A stretch of DNA of 7,063 bases, taken from the NCBI GenBank assembly GCA_005881055.1, contig VBHW01000090.1, forward strand, positions 1 to 7,063, written 5' to 3'. The notes beneath the pieces were generated by a model that saw only the letters and a list, made by a program, of their open reading frames with translations, made no database searches and was not told where the DNA came from. Source of the stretch: Chloroflexota bacterium. Its GTDB lineage: Bacteria > Chloroflexota > Limnocylindria > Limnocylindrales > CSP1-4. Below are positions 1 to 5,517 of the stretch, piece by piece. Both the position numbers and the translations under genes were made by a program. Positions within the stretch are counted from its first letter, which is position 1, and each line of letters opens with the position of its first letter.

Positions 1-211
1 CCTCGACCTCGCCGCGCCATGGATGCACGGGGTAACTACGCGGGAGTTGGATGCGCCTCCCTCACGCAGGGAAGGCCTCCTCCAAGGCGCCACCCAGTCA
101 CCCGGCGCATGCCTGGCGGTGAAACGGGCGCCCTGAGTCGGACGGCGATTATCTGGAGCTGTCGTGGGCGGCGCAGTGCGGCCGAGGCAGGGACCGCAGG
201 GTCGGGGTGAG
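1..211. other. Non-coding stretch downstream of the VanW-type gene
   Basis: I see no convincing gene here. The short open frames across it are Arg/Gly-rich, carry no recognisable motif and look like GC-rich noise. No tRNA-like T-loop motif is visible. Structure that can be seen: a hairpin at 55-76, a second inverted repeat with 5-base arms (87-91 with 104-108), and an 8-base palindrome GGGCGCCC at 126-133. The stretch lies 3' of the VanW-type gene, so these could belong to its transcript end. The left edge is cut by the window and could hold the end of another gene. Confidence 0.5.
55..76 (-). terminator. Weak candidate terminator hairpin 3' of the VanW-type gene
   Basis: On the plus strand the arms are GCC-TCCCT (55-62) and AGGGA-A-GGC (68-76), giving eight base pairs with one bulged A and the five-base loop CACGC. 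It lies about 135 bases past the stop codon of the VanW-type gene, in the right direction to end that transcript. There is no run of U after the stem on the minus strand, so it does not meet the classical intrinsic-terminator rule. Confidence 0.25.
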
Positions 212-1489
212 CTAGCTCGGGCTCTTGCCGATGAGGATGAGGCCGACGACCCGCGCGTAGTGCGAGTAGTACGTGTCCACGTGGACGATCCGGCCGTTGC
301 GGTCGCGGACCGTGCGGGTCACCCAGGCATCGAACCCCGCCGCCTCGTACTCGACCTGCGAGCGGACGCCCGGCCGGAGCGACGTCGTGTACTGCACCAG
401 CGTGGTGCTCGGCCGGTAGTTCTTCACGAGCGGGGCCGTGAAGCGGACGGTCCGGCCGTTCGGAACGCTGTACAGCGTGAACCTCACGATGCCGGGTACC
501 GCGTAGGCCTTGATGAGCACCGGGTACGGCGTGTCGTTCCGCCAGGTCATGTCCTGCGCGCCGCCGCCGTCGGAGATGTAGACGGTGGCGTCGAGACCCT
601 TCGGGTAGCGGGCGATGTAGTAGAAGTGGTTCTTGCGGGCGCCCATCTGGAAGCCGGCGCGCAGGGCGGCGTTGAAGATGGTCGTCGATGTCGAGCAGAT
701 CCCGCCGCCGATCGTGTGGCCCTCGACCGAGTGGCCGTCGACGATCGCGCCGCCGAGCTTGTAGCCCTTGGCAAGGGTGAGCTCTCCGACGGTCTTCCAG
801 AAGCTGAACCACTGGCCGGGCGCGACGACAGTGCCGTCGATCGCCATGGCCGGGAGCGAGATGTTGGCGGAAAAGCCGTTGTGTGGACCCGACACGTAGT
901 AGGTCGTCCAGGACGAGATCTTGCGCATGAGCGGCGCCGACTGCTTCGCCACCTCGGTCGTGAGCTTGGGCGCCTTGAGGACGAGCGCGGCCGCGACCGG
1001 CGTGATGATCGGCCGTCCGCCGAGCGCGCGGCTCGCCAGGTTCGCCGAGACGGCCGAGGCCGTCTTGTTCACGTCGAGCGAGCGGCCGGTGACCGACGCC
1101 GTGACGCCGACGATCGCGCCGCCCTTGCCCACGAGGAACGTCGCGTCCTTCGCCGGGCGGAGGACCTCCTTGACGAGTGGCTTGAGCGCCTTGCGGATCG
1201 CGTTCTCATCGACGGTCGGGCCGTACGTGCCGCCCGACCAGCCGAAGCGGACCCAGCGCTGGACGGTCGTCGCCTTGATGGTCCACTTCTCCTTGCCGGC
1301 GATGACCGTGACATCGCCGACCATGGCGTTCGCCTTGTCCCGCGCCGCGGCGGCGGCCTCGGTCGAGATGACCGGCGGGATCGACACGACCGACAGCGGG
1401 ACGGTCACGCTGGCCGGGGTGGCCGGATCGCGGAGAGCCGCGATGAGCGCGGTCGCTGTCGAAGCCTCGTCGACGGCGCGACCGCGCAC
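212..1489 (-). CDS. VanW-type protein, C-terminal part (frame-broken gene)
   Basis: This is the larger piece of a gene whose N-terminal part is the 1405-2004 frame. The listed start is a GTG codon (residue 1), but it is not a natural gene start: the same frame stays open upstream and lines up with the end of the other piece. Residues about 28-200 contain a peptidoglycan-binding-4 (YoaR-like) repeat, including RPAKDA at 111-116 and GRSLD at 135-139. A VanW domain follows at about 205-345, with GQWFSF (225-230), GGGIC (261-265) and the ARKNHFYYIARYPKGLDATV region (294-313). The last 80 residues resemble the beta-rich, G5-like tail often found after VanW. The VanW family is named from glycopeptide-resistance clusters but its biochemical role is not settled; a cell-wall role is inferred. 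Resistance should not be inferred from the name. The gene ends with TAG at 212-214. Confidence 0.88.
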   Translation of the reverse strand: MRGRAVDEASTATALIAALRDPATPASVTVPLSVVSIPPVISTEAAAAARDKANAMVGDVTVIAGKEKWTIKATTVQRWVRFGWSGGTYGPTVDENAIRKALKPLVKEVLRPAKDATFLVGKGGAIVGVTASVTGRSLDVNKTASAVSANLASRALGGRPIITPVAAALVLKAPKLTTEVAKQSAPLMRKISSWTTYYVSGPHNGFSANISLPAMAIDGTVVAPGQWFSFWKTVGELTLAKGYKLGGAIVDGHSVEGHTIGGGICSTSTTIFNAALRAGFQMGARKNHFYYIARYPKGLDATVYISDGGGAQDMTWRNDTPYPVLIKAYAVPGIVRFTLYSVPNGRTVRFTAPLVKNYRPSTTLVQYTTSLRPGVRSQVEYEAAGFDAWVTRTVRDRNGRIVHVDTYYSHYARVVGLILIGKSPS

Positions 1490-2004
1490 CGCCTCGGTGC
1501 TCGTGAAACCGTTCGGCGACGCGATGGCCCCCGCGTCGGTCGCTGGCTGATGGCCGGATCGATCGTCGCGAGCGGCTGGATCGTCACGGGTCGGAACGCC
1601 GTCCGTACCTCGTCGAGCGCGCGGTCGACGACGGTTCCCGTGCGGCCCACCGCGAAGGCCTGGTCGAGCAGGCCATCCACGTCCGGCCCGCGGCCGAGCT
1701 TGTCGTACGTGATCGTCCGACGGATGTCGCCGGACTCGAGGGTGACCGCGCCTTGTCCGTACGAGGCATAGGCCTCGCTGAGCCGCGCCGCCGCGGTGTC
1801 CCGATCAAGGTCGGACAGGTCCACGGTTCCCACGGTCACGCCGTGGAACACCCGGCCGTTGTGCGACTGGTCGTAAGCGACGAGGATCGCGGCGGCACTC
1901 GCCGCGGCGACGATCAGGCCGAACCCGAACGCGGCGACGAGGACCTTGATGCGCGGCCGACGCACCTCGATCGCGGTGACAGGCGTGGTCTCAGTCGTGG
2001 TCAT
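1405..2004 (-). CDS. VanW/YoaR-type membrane-anchored protein, N-terminal part (frame-broken gene)
   Basis: This piece starts at ATG 2004 with MTTTETTPVTAIEVRRPR, then a single hydrophobic segment at about residues 19-43 after basic residues. That fits a signal anchor placing the rest outside the cytoplasm. Residues about 50-155 form the first peptidoglycan-binding-4 (YoaR-like) repeat (GVTVGTVDLSDLDRD, then the ITYDKLG region). Sense ends around ISQRPT (residues 152-157); after that the frame becomes Arg/Pro-rich nonsense until its stop at 1405, while the homologous sequence continues in the frame of the 212-1489 piece. Restoring one base would give a single protein of about 597 residues. 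A clear ribosome site is lacking: an AGGA lies 13 bases before the ATG. It overlaps TAGGAT (2017-2022), part of an extended -10-like TGCTAGGAT. Confidence 0.82.
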   Translation of the reverse strand: MTTTETTPVTAIEVRRPRIKVLVAAFGFGLIVAAASAAAILVAYDQSHNGRVFHGVTVGTVDLSDLDRDTAAARLSEAYASYGQGAVTLESGDIRRTITYDKLGRGPDVDGLLDQAFAVGRTGTVVDRALDEVRTAFRPVTIQPLATIDPAISQRPTRGPSRRRTVSRAPRRCAVAPSTRLRQRPRSSRLSAIRPPRPA

Positions 2005-2016
2005 AGTGCGCAGGAC

Positions 2017-2025
2017 ATCCTAGCA
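2017..2025 (-). promoter_or_regulatory. Weak extended -10-like element before the VanW-type gene
   Basis: On the minus strand the sequence reads TGCTAGGAT, ending 12 bases before the ATG at 2004. TAGGAT matches the sigma70 -10 consensus at four of six positions and has the upstream TG of an extended -10. No good -35 hexamer is found at 16-18 bases. If real, the transcript would have only a very short leader. The VanW-type gene could instead be read through from jag, whose stop is 161 bases upstream. Confidence 0.25.
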
Positions 2026-2165
2026 GCGGCGTTTGTTGCACGGGACTGCCGTTGGGGACGCGGGACGGAACGCCGGCGTGACGAATTCGGCCCTGACCGT
2101 ACGTGCTCGCAGCCGTTCTGGCCATCCGCCAGTCGGGCCCCCTCCGGGCGGGACTTCTCGACCCC

Positions 2166-3266
2166 TCAGCCCCGCGGGAGGACGACGACTCGCCGGTTCG
2201 GCTCCTCGCCGATCGACTGCGTCGCGACGTCCGAGTGGTCGCGCAATGCGATGTGGATCCACCGCCGCTCGAGGGCCGGCATCGGCTCGAGCTGGAGCAT
2301 CTTGCCGGTCTCGGCGACCCGCAGCGCGGCGCGCGTGGCGAGATCGCGGAGCTGGCGCTCGCGCCGGCCCCGGTAGTCCTCGACGTCGACGAGCACGCGG
2401 GTCCAGTCACCCATGCGCTTGCTGAGCATGAGGTTCACGAGGTGCTGGAGCGCGCTCAGGCGCTCGCCCTTCCGGCCGATGAGCGCGCCGAGCGCCTCCT
2501 TCGCGTCGCCGCTGCCGACGACGTTCAGGCGGCTCGTCTCGCCGGCCTCGACCTCCACGTTGACCTCGAGCTCCATCAGGCGCATGAGCTCCTCGAGGAT
2601 GGCCCGTCCGGCATCGAGGGCCTCGGGGGAGGCCTCGGCCGCCTCGAGGTCGGCCCGTTCCGCGGCAAGCGAACCTCTCGCGGCCGTGACCTCGGCGGCC
2701 TCGCTCGCGCTCAGGTCCGTCGAGCGATCGCCGCGCGGGCGGTCGTCGCGCCCGGGCGGGCGGCCACCGAACTGGCGGCGCTCCGGGCGGTCGTCGCGCC
2801 GGGGCGGGCGGTCGGCCCGGTCGCCCTCGCGCTCGGGAGGCCCGAGCGGCGGGCGCGTGGCGGTCGGCGGTCGGCCGCGGTCCTGGGCGCCCCGGTCCCC
2901 CTGGTCAGCACCCCGGTCGCCGCGGTCCCGGAGGCCGCCTCGATCGCGGTCGAATCCGCGCGGACGGTCGTCGCGCCGGGGCCCCCGGTCGCGGTCCCGA
3001 TCCCCGAAGCGCGGCCGGTCCTCACGGGGGGGCGGTGCAGGCAGTGGCACGGCCTCGGCAGCCTCCCGCTTCGGCGTCGCGCCGCCGAGCTCCGATCGGG
3101 GCGCCGCGACGATGCGGGCCGGCTCGGCGCCCATGCCCAGCACTCCCCGGCTTCCGGGTGTGAGGATCTCGAAGTCCAGGTCTTCCAGGCCCGCCTCGAA
3201 GGCCTCGCGTGCGTTGCGCAACGCCTCCTCGACGGTCTTGCCGGTGAACTCCCTGTAGGCACTCAT
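2166..3266 (-). CDS. jag: Jag / KhpB-family RNA-binding protein with a long Arg/Asp-rich linker
   Basis: The protein has 366 residues. The Jag N-terminal domain is at about 1-52 (REFTGKTVEEAL; the GSRGVLGMG turn at 38-46). A KH domain spans about 220-300, with the GxxG loop IGRKGE at 263-268. An R3H domain follows at about 303-364, with R334 and H338 giving the R-x3-H signature (ERRWIHIAL). Jag/KhpB proteins bind RNA in the cytoplasm and are linked to cell division, envelope control and small RNAs in Gram-positive bacteria. Between the N-terminal and KH domains, residues about 80-185 are a low-complexity insert dominated by RD, RG and RP dipeptides, which makes the protein longer than the usual 200-250 residues. 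The start is ATG 3266, directly after the yidC stop (TAG-ATG), with a good ribosome site GAGGGAG ten bases upstream, so translational coupling to yidC is likely. The stop is TGA at 2166-2168. Confidence 0.95.
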   Translation of the reverse strand: MSAYREFTGKTVEEALRNAREAFEAGLEDLDFEILTPGSRGVLGMGAEPARIVAAPRSELGGATPKREAAEAVPLPAPPPREDRPRFGDRDRDRGPRRDDRPRGFDRDRGGLRDRGDRGADQGDRGAQDRGRPPTATRPPLGPPEREGDRADRPPRRDDRPERRQFGGRPPGRDDRPRGDRSTDLSASEAAEVTAARGSLAAERADLEAAEASPEALDAGRAILEELMRLMELEVNVEVEAGETSRLNVVGSGDAKEALGALIGRKGERLSALQHLVNLMLSKRMGDWTRVLVDVEDYRGRRERQLRDLATRAALRVAETGKMLQLEPMPALERRWIHIALRDHSDVATQSIGEEPNRRVVVLPRG

Positions 3267-4454
3267 CTAGCGTCGTCTCCCTCGTCGGCCCTGGCGGCCC
3301 CGCTCGCGGGACCGCACTGTCGAGGCCGCACTCGCGGCTCGGTTCTGAGCTGTGGGTCGCGCGGGCGCTCCCGCCGCGCGGGTGGACTGGATCGGCGCCG
3401 GAAGGGCGACCGGGAAGCGCGGAGTGTGGTTGCGGGCGAAGGCAGGATCCCAGCCGAACAGCGGGAACGTGGAGCCCCAGCCCACGATGAGATATTGCTG
3501 GATGACCGAGATGATCGTGCTCGCGATGTAGTAGATGTACAGCCCGGCGGGCAGCAGGGCCGCGTAGAAGATGAAGATCAGCGGCAGGAACAGCATCGTC
3601 TGTCGCGTGATCCGCGCGTTCGGGTCGGGGTTGTTCGGATCGAGCGGCGGCATCGTCATCCGCGACTGGAAGACCTGGAACGCCGCCGACACGAGCGCGA
3701 TGAAGCTGATCGGGAAGTTGAACACGACCAGCGGGATCGAGAAGTCGACGTGCGGCTTGCCGACGTCGAGGCCGCCGAGCCAGGCGACGGTGGTCCGGAT
3801 GCACGGCTCGGCCGAGGGGACGCTCGGGCACGTGATGTCGACGAGCTTCTGGCCGGCCACCGTGAGCATCGGCGTGATGTCGTAGTTCGTCAGGCCGTCC
3901 CGGATGACCTGGTACATGATGAACAGCAGGGGCAGCTGGAGCAGGAGGGGGAGGCAGCCGGCGAACTGGCTCACGCCGTACGACCGGTAGACGGCCTGCG
4001 TCTCCTCCATCATCTTCGCCCGGTCGCCCTTGTAGCGCTTCTGCACCTCGCGGATCTGCGGCGCAAGGAGCTGCTGCGTCCGCATCGAGACGGTCTGCTG
4101 GCGGAACAGGGGCACGAGCGGGATCCGCATGACCACCGTCAGGAGGACGATGGCGATCCCGATGTCCCCGGTGAGCTTGTAGAACCAGATGAGGATGACG
4201 AACAGGACCTGGAAGATCGGCGTGAACGCCCAGGCGAGGATGCCGATCGGGTCGCCGGTGAGCGGCGCGGCCCTGAGGGCCGTGGGCACCGGCGTCGGGG
4301 ACGCGGATGAGGCGGCGCCGGACGGCGCGGTCGAGGCGCCCGAGCACGCGGCCACGACGATCGCGACGATCGCCAGGGACAGGAGCGGGCCGATCCACGA
4401 GCGCGCCGGGCGAGGGATCGCCAGGCGAGGGAACGTCACACGAGGAACTGTCAC
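3267..4454 (-). CDS. yidC: YidC/Oxa1-family membrane protein insertase
   Basis: YidC inserts and folds membrane proteins, alone or with SecYEG. This 395-residue copy is of the shorter Gram-positive type, without the large periplasmic domain of E. coli YidC. Residues 21-36 are hydrophobic and end in a lipobox (VAAC, C37), followed by a Ser/Pro/Thr-rich spacer, so it may be processed as a lipoprotein. Membrane segments follow at about 72-92, 99-118, 166-183, 239-260 and 296-332. R110 in VVMRIPLVPL matches the conserved groove arginine. The charged cytoplasmic loop lies at about 119-160, and GCLPLLLQLPLLFIMYQ is family-typical. The C-terminus is strongly basic (RSRERGRQGRRGRRR), as expected for ribosome contact. 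The GTG start at 4454 is the first in-frame start after an in-frame stop just downstream of yidD; a second GTG is codon 6. No ribosome site sits at normal distance: GAAGGA lies 23 bases upstream. The stop abuts the jag start. Confidence 0.96.
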   Translation of the reverse strand: MTVPRVTFPRLAIPRPARSWIGPLLSLAIVAIVVAACSGASTAPSGAASSASPTPVPTALRAAPLTGDPIGILAWAFTPIFQVLFVILIWFYKLTGDIGIAIVLLTVVMRIPLVPLFRQQTVSMRTQQLLAPQIREVQKRYKGDRAKMMEETQAVYRSYGVSQFAGCLPLLLQLPLLFIMYQVIRDGLTNYDITPMLTVAGQKLVDITCPSVPSAEPCIRTTVAWLGGLDVGKPHVDFSIPLVVFNFPISFIALVSAAFQVFQSRMTMPPLDPNNPDPNARITRQTMLFLPLIFIFYAALLPAGLYIYYIASTIISVIQQYLIVGWGSTFPLFGWDPAFARNHTPRFPVALPAPIQSTRAAGAPARPTAQNRAASAASTVRSRERGRQGRRGRRR

Positions 4455-4470
4455 GGGCAGGTCACGGGCA
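4450..4470. repeat. Tandem 10-base repeat at the yidC start
   Basis: GTCACGGGCA occurs at 4450-4459 and again at 4461-4470, with an 11-base period. The minus-strand copies each supply a GTG (4465 and 4454) in different frames. An 11-base duplication would explain why the yidC start is so far from its nearest Shine-Dalgarno sequence. Confidence 0.75.
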
Positions 4471-4471
4471 C
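4451..4471 (-). CDS. Possible six-codon leader ORF before yidC
   Basis: In the yidD-yidC gap a GTG sits six bases after GAAGGA (4478-4483), the only good ribosome site in the gap. It opens the frame GTG-CCC-GTG-ACC-TGC-CCG-TGA, a six-residue peptide. Its stop overlaps the yidC start as GTGA. This would let ribosomes load at the good site, stop and restart on yidC. It rests on spacing alone; with so short a frame, chance cannot be excluded. Confidence 0.3.
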   Translation of the reverse strand: MPVTCP

Positions 4472-4487
4472 AGGCGGTCCTTCATCG

Positions 4488-4706
4488 TCAGCGCACCGGG
4501 TCGTAGCCGCCCGGATGCCACGGGTGGCATCGGGCGATCCGGCGGAGGCCCATCCAGCTCCCACGCGCGAGGCCGTACTGGACGATGGCCTGCTCCGCGT
4601 AACGCGAGCAGGTCGGCTCGTACCGGCAGCTGGCCGGCAGCCAGCCGAACAGCAGGCGATACAGCCTGATCAGCCCCACCCCGAGTCGACTTGCCAACGG
4701 TCCCAC
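4488..4706 (-). CDS. yidD: YidD, membrane protein insertion efficiency factor
   Basis: This is a small protein of 72 residues, close to the family norm of about 70-85. YidD is a membrane-associated partner gene of YidC that improves insertion of membrane proteins; its exact mechanism is not firmly established. The family pattern is plain: an amphipathic N-terminus (GLIRLYRLLFGWLP), the cysteine block CRYEPTCSRYAEQAI at 27-41, then RIARCHPWHPGGYDPVR ending the protein. All three conserved cysteines (27, 33 and 60) are present. The start is a GTG at 4704-4706, directly abutting the rnpA stop (TAG-GTG). A GGAAGG lies inside the end of rnpA, at longer than ideal spacing, so translation is probably coupled. 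The gap to yidC is 33 bases. Confidence 0.95.
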   Translation of the reverse strand: MGPLASRLGVGLIRLYRLLFGWLPASCRYEPTCSRYAEQAIVQYGLARGSWMGLRRIARCHPWHPGGYDPVR

Positions 4707-5039
4707 CTAGCTCTCGGGGCCTTCCAGCACGCCTCCGCGGCGGAGGAGTCGACGCACTGCCCCGTCGAGCGCGTCGCGGTCGGCCCCGACGATCGCCGGC
4801 CGGGCGATGATGAGGACGTCCCAGCCTGGCTGGAACGAGGGCGCCATCACCCTGAGCACCTCCCGGAGTCGGCGGCGGACCCGATTGCGTACCACCGCGC
4901 CGCCCAGCCGATGACCGGTCGACAGCCCGAACCGGGTCGTCTCGAGGTCCGTCCGCCGGATCCTGGCGGTGAGCAACGCGTGGGACCGGGTCGTCCCTTC
5001 GCGCTGCAGCGCCGCGAAATCCCGCGGGCTGGTGAGCAT
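4707..5039 (-). CDS. rnpA: Ribonuclease P protein component
   Basis: RnpA is the small basic protein that binds RNase P RNA and helps it remove 5' leaders from precursor tRNAs. The 110-residue product has the family layout: N-terminal LTSPRDFAALQREG, the strand region RFGLSTGHRLGGAVVRNR, and the RNR signature helix RNRVRRRLRE at 51-60. The C-terminal part (DVLIIARPAI, then LLRRGG) is also typical. ATG 5039 is chosen because the LTSPRDF motif starts the family; the codon just before it is GTG and is a possible alternative start. The same frame is open through rpmH to an ATG at 5348, but that ATG lies inside the -35 box of the predicted operon promoter, so the long form is unlikely. It sits 35 bases after rpmH and abuts yidD. 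No clear ribosome site is seen. Confidence 0.96.
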   Translation of the reverse strand: MLTSPRDFAALQREGTTRSHALLTARIRRTDLETTRFGLSTGHRLGGAVVRNRVRRRLREVLRVMAPSFQPGWDVLIIARPAIVGADRDALDGAVRRLLRRGGVLEGPES

Positions 5040-5074
5040 CACGAGCCGCGGCGGTTGCCGGCCGCGCCCGTCCG

Positions 5075-5209
5075 TCAGACCGTCAGCCGCTTGCGGCCCT
5101 TCGCCCGACGAGCGGCGAGGACGCGACGGCCCCCGGTCGACTTCATCCGGGCGCGGAAGCCGTGCTCCTTGGCGCGGTGCCGTTTCTTGGGCTGGTAGGT
5201 CTGCTTCAT
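5075..5209 (-). CDS. rpmH: 50S ribosomal protein L34
   Basis: This is a 44-residue, very basic protein of the large ribosomal subunit. MKQTYQPKKRHRAKEHGFRARM is nearly the family consensus, followed by STGGRRVLAARRAKGRKRL. The length equals the usual 44-46 residues. ATG 5209 is chosen over an upstream in-frame start at 5269, because all L34 proteins begin at the MK-TYQP motif and the extra 20 residues look like noise. A purine-rich GGAGAGGA lies about 14 bases before the ATG, slightly far for a ribosome site. It is first in the operon rpmH-rnpA-yidD-yidC-jag, about 100 bases downstream of a strong promoter. Confidence 0.97.
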   Translation of the reverse strand: MKQTYQPKKRHRAKEHGFRARMKSTGGRRVLAARRAKGRKRLTV

Positions 5210-5273
5210 GGGGTGCCGCGCGATCCTCTCCAACGGCCTCGGGGCTGTCGGTCCGACCCCAAGAGGCACACGA

Positions 5274-5305
5274 ACGCGCCGCGCGCCCGAAAGCGCTTGG
5301 CGCGT
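5274..5305 (-). repeat. Inverted repeat in the rpmH mRNA leader
   Basis: Seven-base arms ACGCGCC (5274-5280) and GGCGCGT (5299-5305) enclose 18 bases that include the palindrome AAGCGCTT (5291-5298) and can themselves pair as GCGC with GCGC. It lies in the predicted untranslated leader between the promoter and rpmH. Such structures are frequent by chance at this GC content, and no known ribosomal-protein leader motif is recognised. Confidence 0.4.
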
Positions 5306-5318
5306 CGTCGTCCGGCGG

Positions 5319-5348
5319 ATGATATGACGGCCTCTGAGAGGGTGTCAA
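5319..5348 (-). promoter_or_regulatory. Strong sigma70-type promoter of the rpmH operon
   Basis: On the minus strand a perfect -35 TTGACA (5343-5348) is followed after 18 bases by the -10 TATCAT (5319-5324), five of six to consensus. Transcription would start near 5312, giving a leader of about 100 bases before rpmH. In such GC-rich sequence this match is unlikely to be accidental, and it lies exactly where the operon needs a promoter. An 11-base palindrome occupies part of the spacer, and an exact inverted repeat abuts the -35 box. Confidence 0.72.
5331..5341. repeat. Palindrome CCTCTGAGAGG inside the rpmH promoter spacer
   Basis: The arms CCTCT and AGAGG are exact around a single central G. 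The site lies wholly between the -35 and -10 boxes, a usual place for a repressor operator. No known regulator motif is recognised. Confidence 0.5.
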
Positions 5349-5349
5349 A

Positions 5350-5371
5350 CACGCGGAAGCCTTCCCGCGTG
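5350..5371. repeat. Inverted repeat just upstream of the rpmH -35 box
   Basis: Exact seven-base arms CACGCGG (5350-5356) and CCGCGTG (5365-5371) flank the eight bases AAGCCTTC. The repeat starts one base beyond the TTGACA box. An alternative inner pairing, GGAAG with CTTCC, exists. Its place fits a protein-binding site acting on the promoter. Confidence 0.5.
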
Positions 5372-5382
5372 CGGCCGGGAGC

Positions 5383-5403
5383 CATCCGGCGCGCCGCTGG
5401 ATG
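5383..5403. repeat. Short inverted repeat in the control region
   Basis: Arms CATCC (5383-5387) and GGATG (5399-5403) enclose 11 bases that include the palindrome GGCGCGCC (5388-5395). The arms are short and this could be chance. Confidence 0.35.
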
Positions 5404-5445
5404 ACGGCGTCGGCCAGGCGGCGACCACGGCGCCGGCGGGACTCC

Positions 5446-5474
5446 CGATACTCCCGGGGGGTATCGAAGATACC
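5446..5474. repeat. Two overlapping GTATC dyads between rpmH and dnaA
   Basis: The first dyad has exact arms CGATAC (5446-5451) and GTATCG (5461-5466); inner C/G bases extend the pairing. The second, GGTATC-GAA-GATACC (5460-5474), is a perfect six-base-arm repeat sharing the middle arm. The centres, 5456 and 5467, are 11 bases apart, about one helical turn. A direct repeat ACTCCCG (5441-5447 and 5450-5456) overlaps the left dyad. The element ends 13 bases before the candidate dnaA -35 box, so a regulator site is plausible; no known family is recognised. Confidence 0.6.
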
Positions 5475-5487
5475 TGCCCGATTTGCC

Positions 5488-5517
5488 TTGCAGGGCCGCC
5501 TGTCGCGGTGCTATTCT
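5488..5517 (+). promoter_or_regulatory. Candidate dnaA promoter
   Basis: TTGCAG (5488-5493, three of six to TTGACA) is followed after 18 bases by TATTCT (5512-5517, four of six), with TG one base before it as in an extended -10 (TGCTATTCT). A start near 5524 would leave a leader of about 208 bases before dnaA. A hairpin with exact six-base arms (CCCGGC 5520-5525, GCCGGG 5534-5539) would overlap the 5' end of that RNA. The matches are modest, so this is a candidate only. Confidence 0.4.

Noticed and set aside
886..1489. Acquired vancomycin resistance suggested by the VanW name
   Set aside because: VanW domains are widespread in bacteria without resistance clusters, and no vanH, vanA/B or vanX genes are present in the window.
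164..1771. Long plus-strand open frame opposite the VanW-type gene
   Set aside because: Its product is Arg/Asp/Gly-rich without motifs, and the opposite strand encodes clear VanW and YoaR domains. Such mirror frames are expected in GC-rich genes.
2005..2165. Terminator between jag and the VanW-type gene
   Set aside because: Only weak GC-rich pairings (such as CCGCC with GGCGG across a 16-base loop) are seen, with no U run, so none can be called.
2103..4310. 735-codon plus-strand open frame opposite jag and yidC
   Set aside because: It is low-complexity, with charged Arg/Asp/Glu/Ala/Leu composition and no domain pattern, and lies wholly opposite well-supported genes. It reflects third-position GC bias.
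4467..4485. ATG opening a seven-codon frame just after the yidD stop
   Set aside because: It has no ribosome site in front and ends before the yidC start without overlap. The GTG frame at 4451-4471 is the better-placed candidate.
4707..5348. rnpA extended upstream through rpmH to ATG 5348, like the overlapping rpmH/rnpA of Thermus
   Set aside because: The frame is open, but the only ATG lies inside the predicted -35 box and no start codon lies near the rpmH start as in Thermus. The added residues look like noise and the normal RnpA start fits the family.
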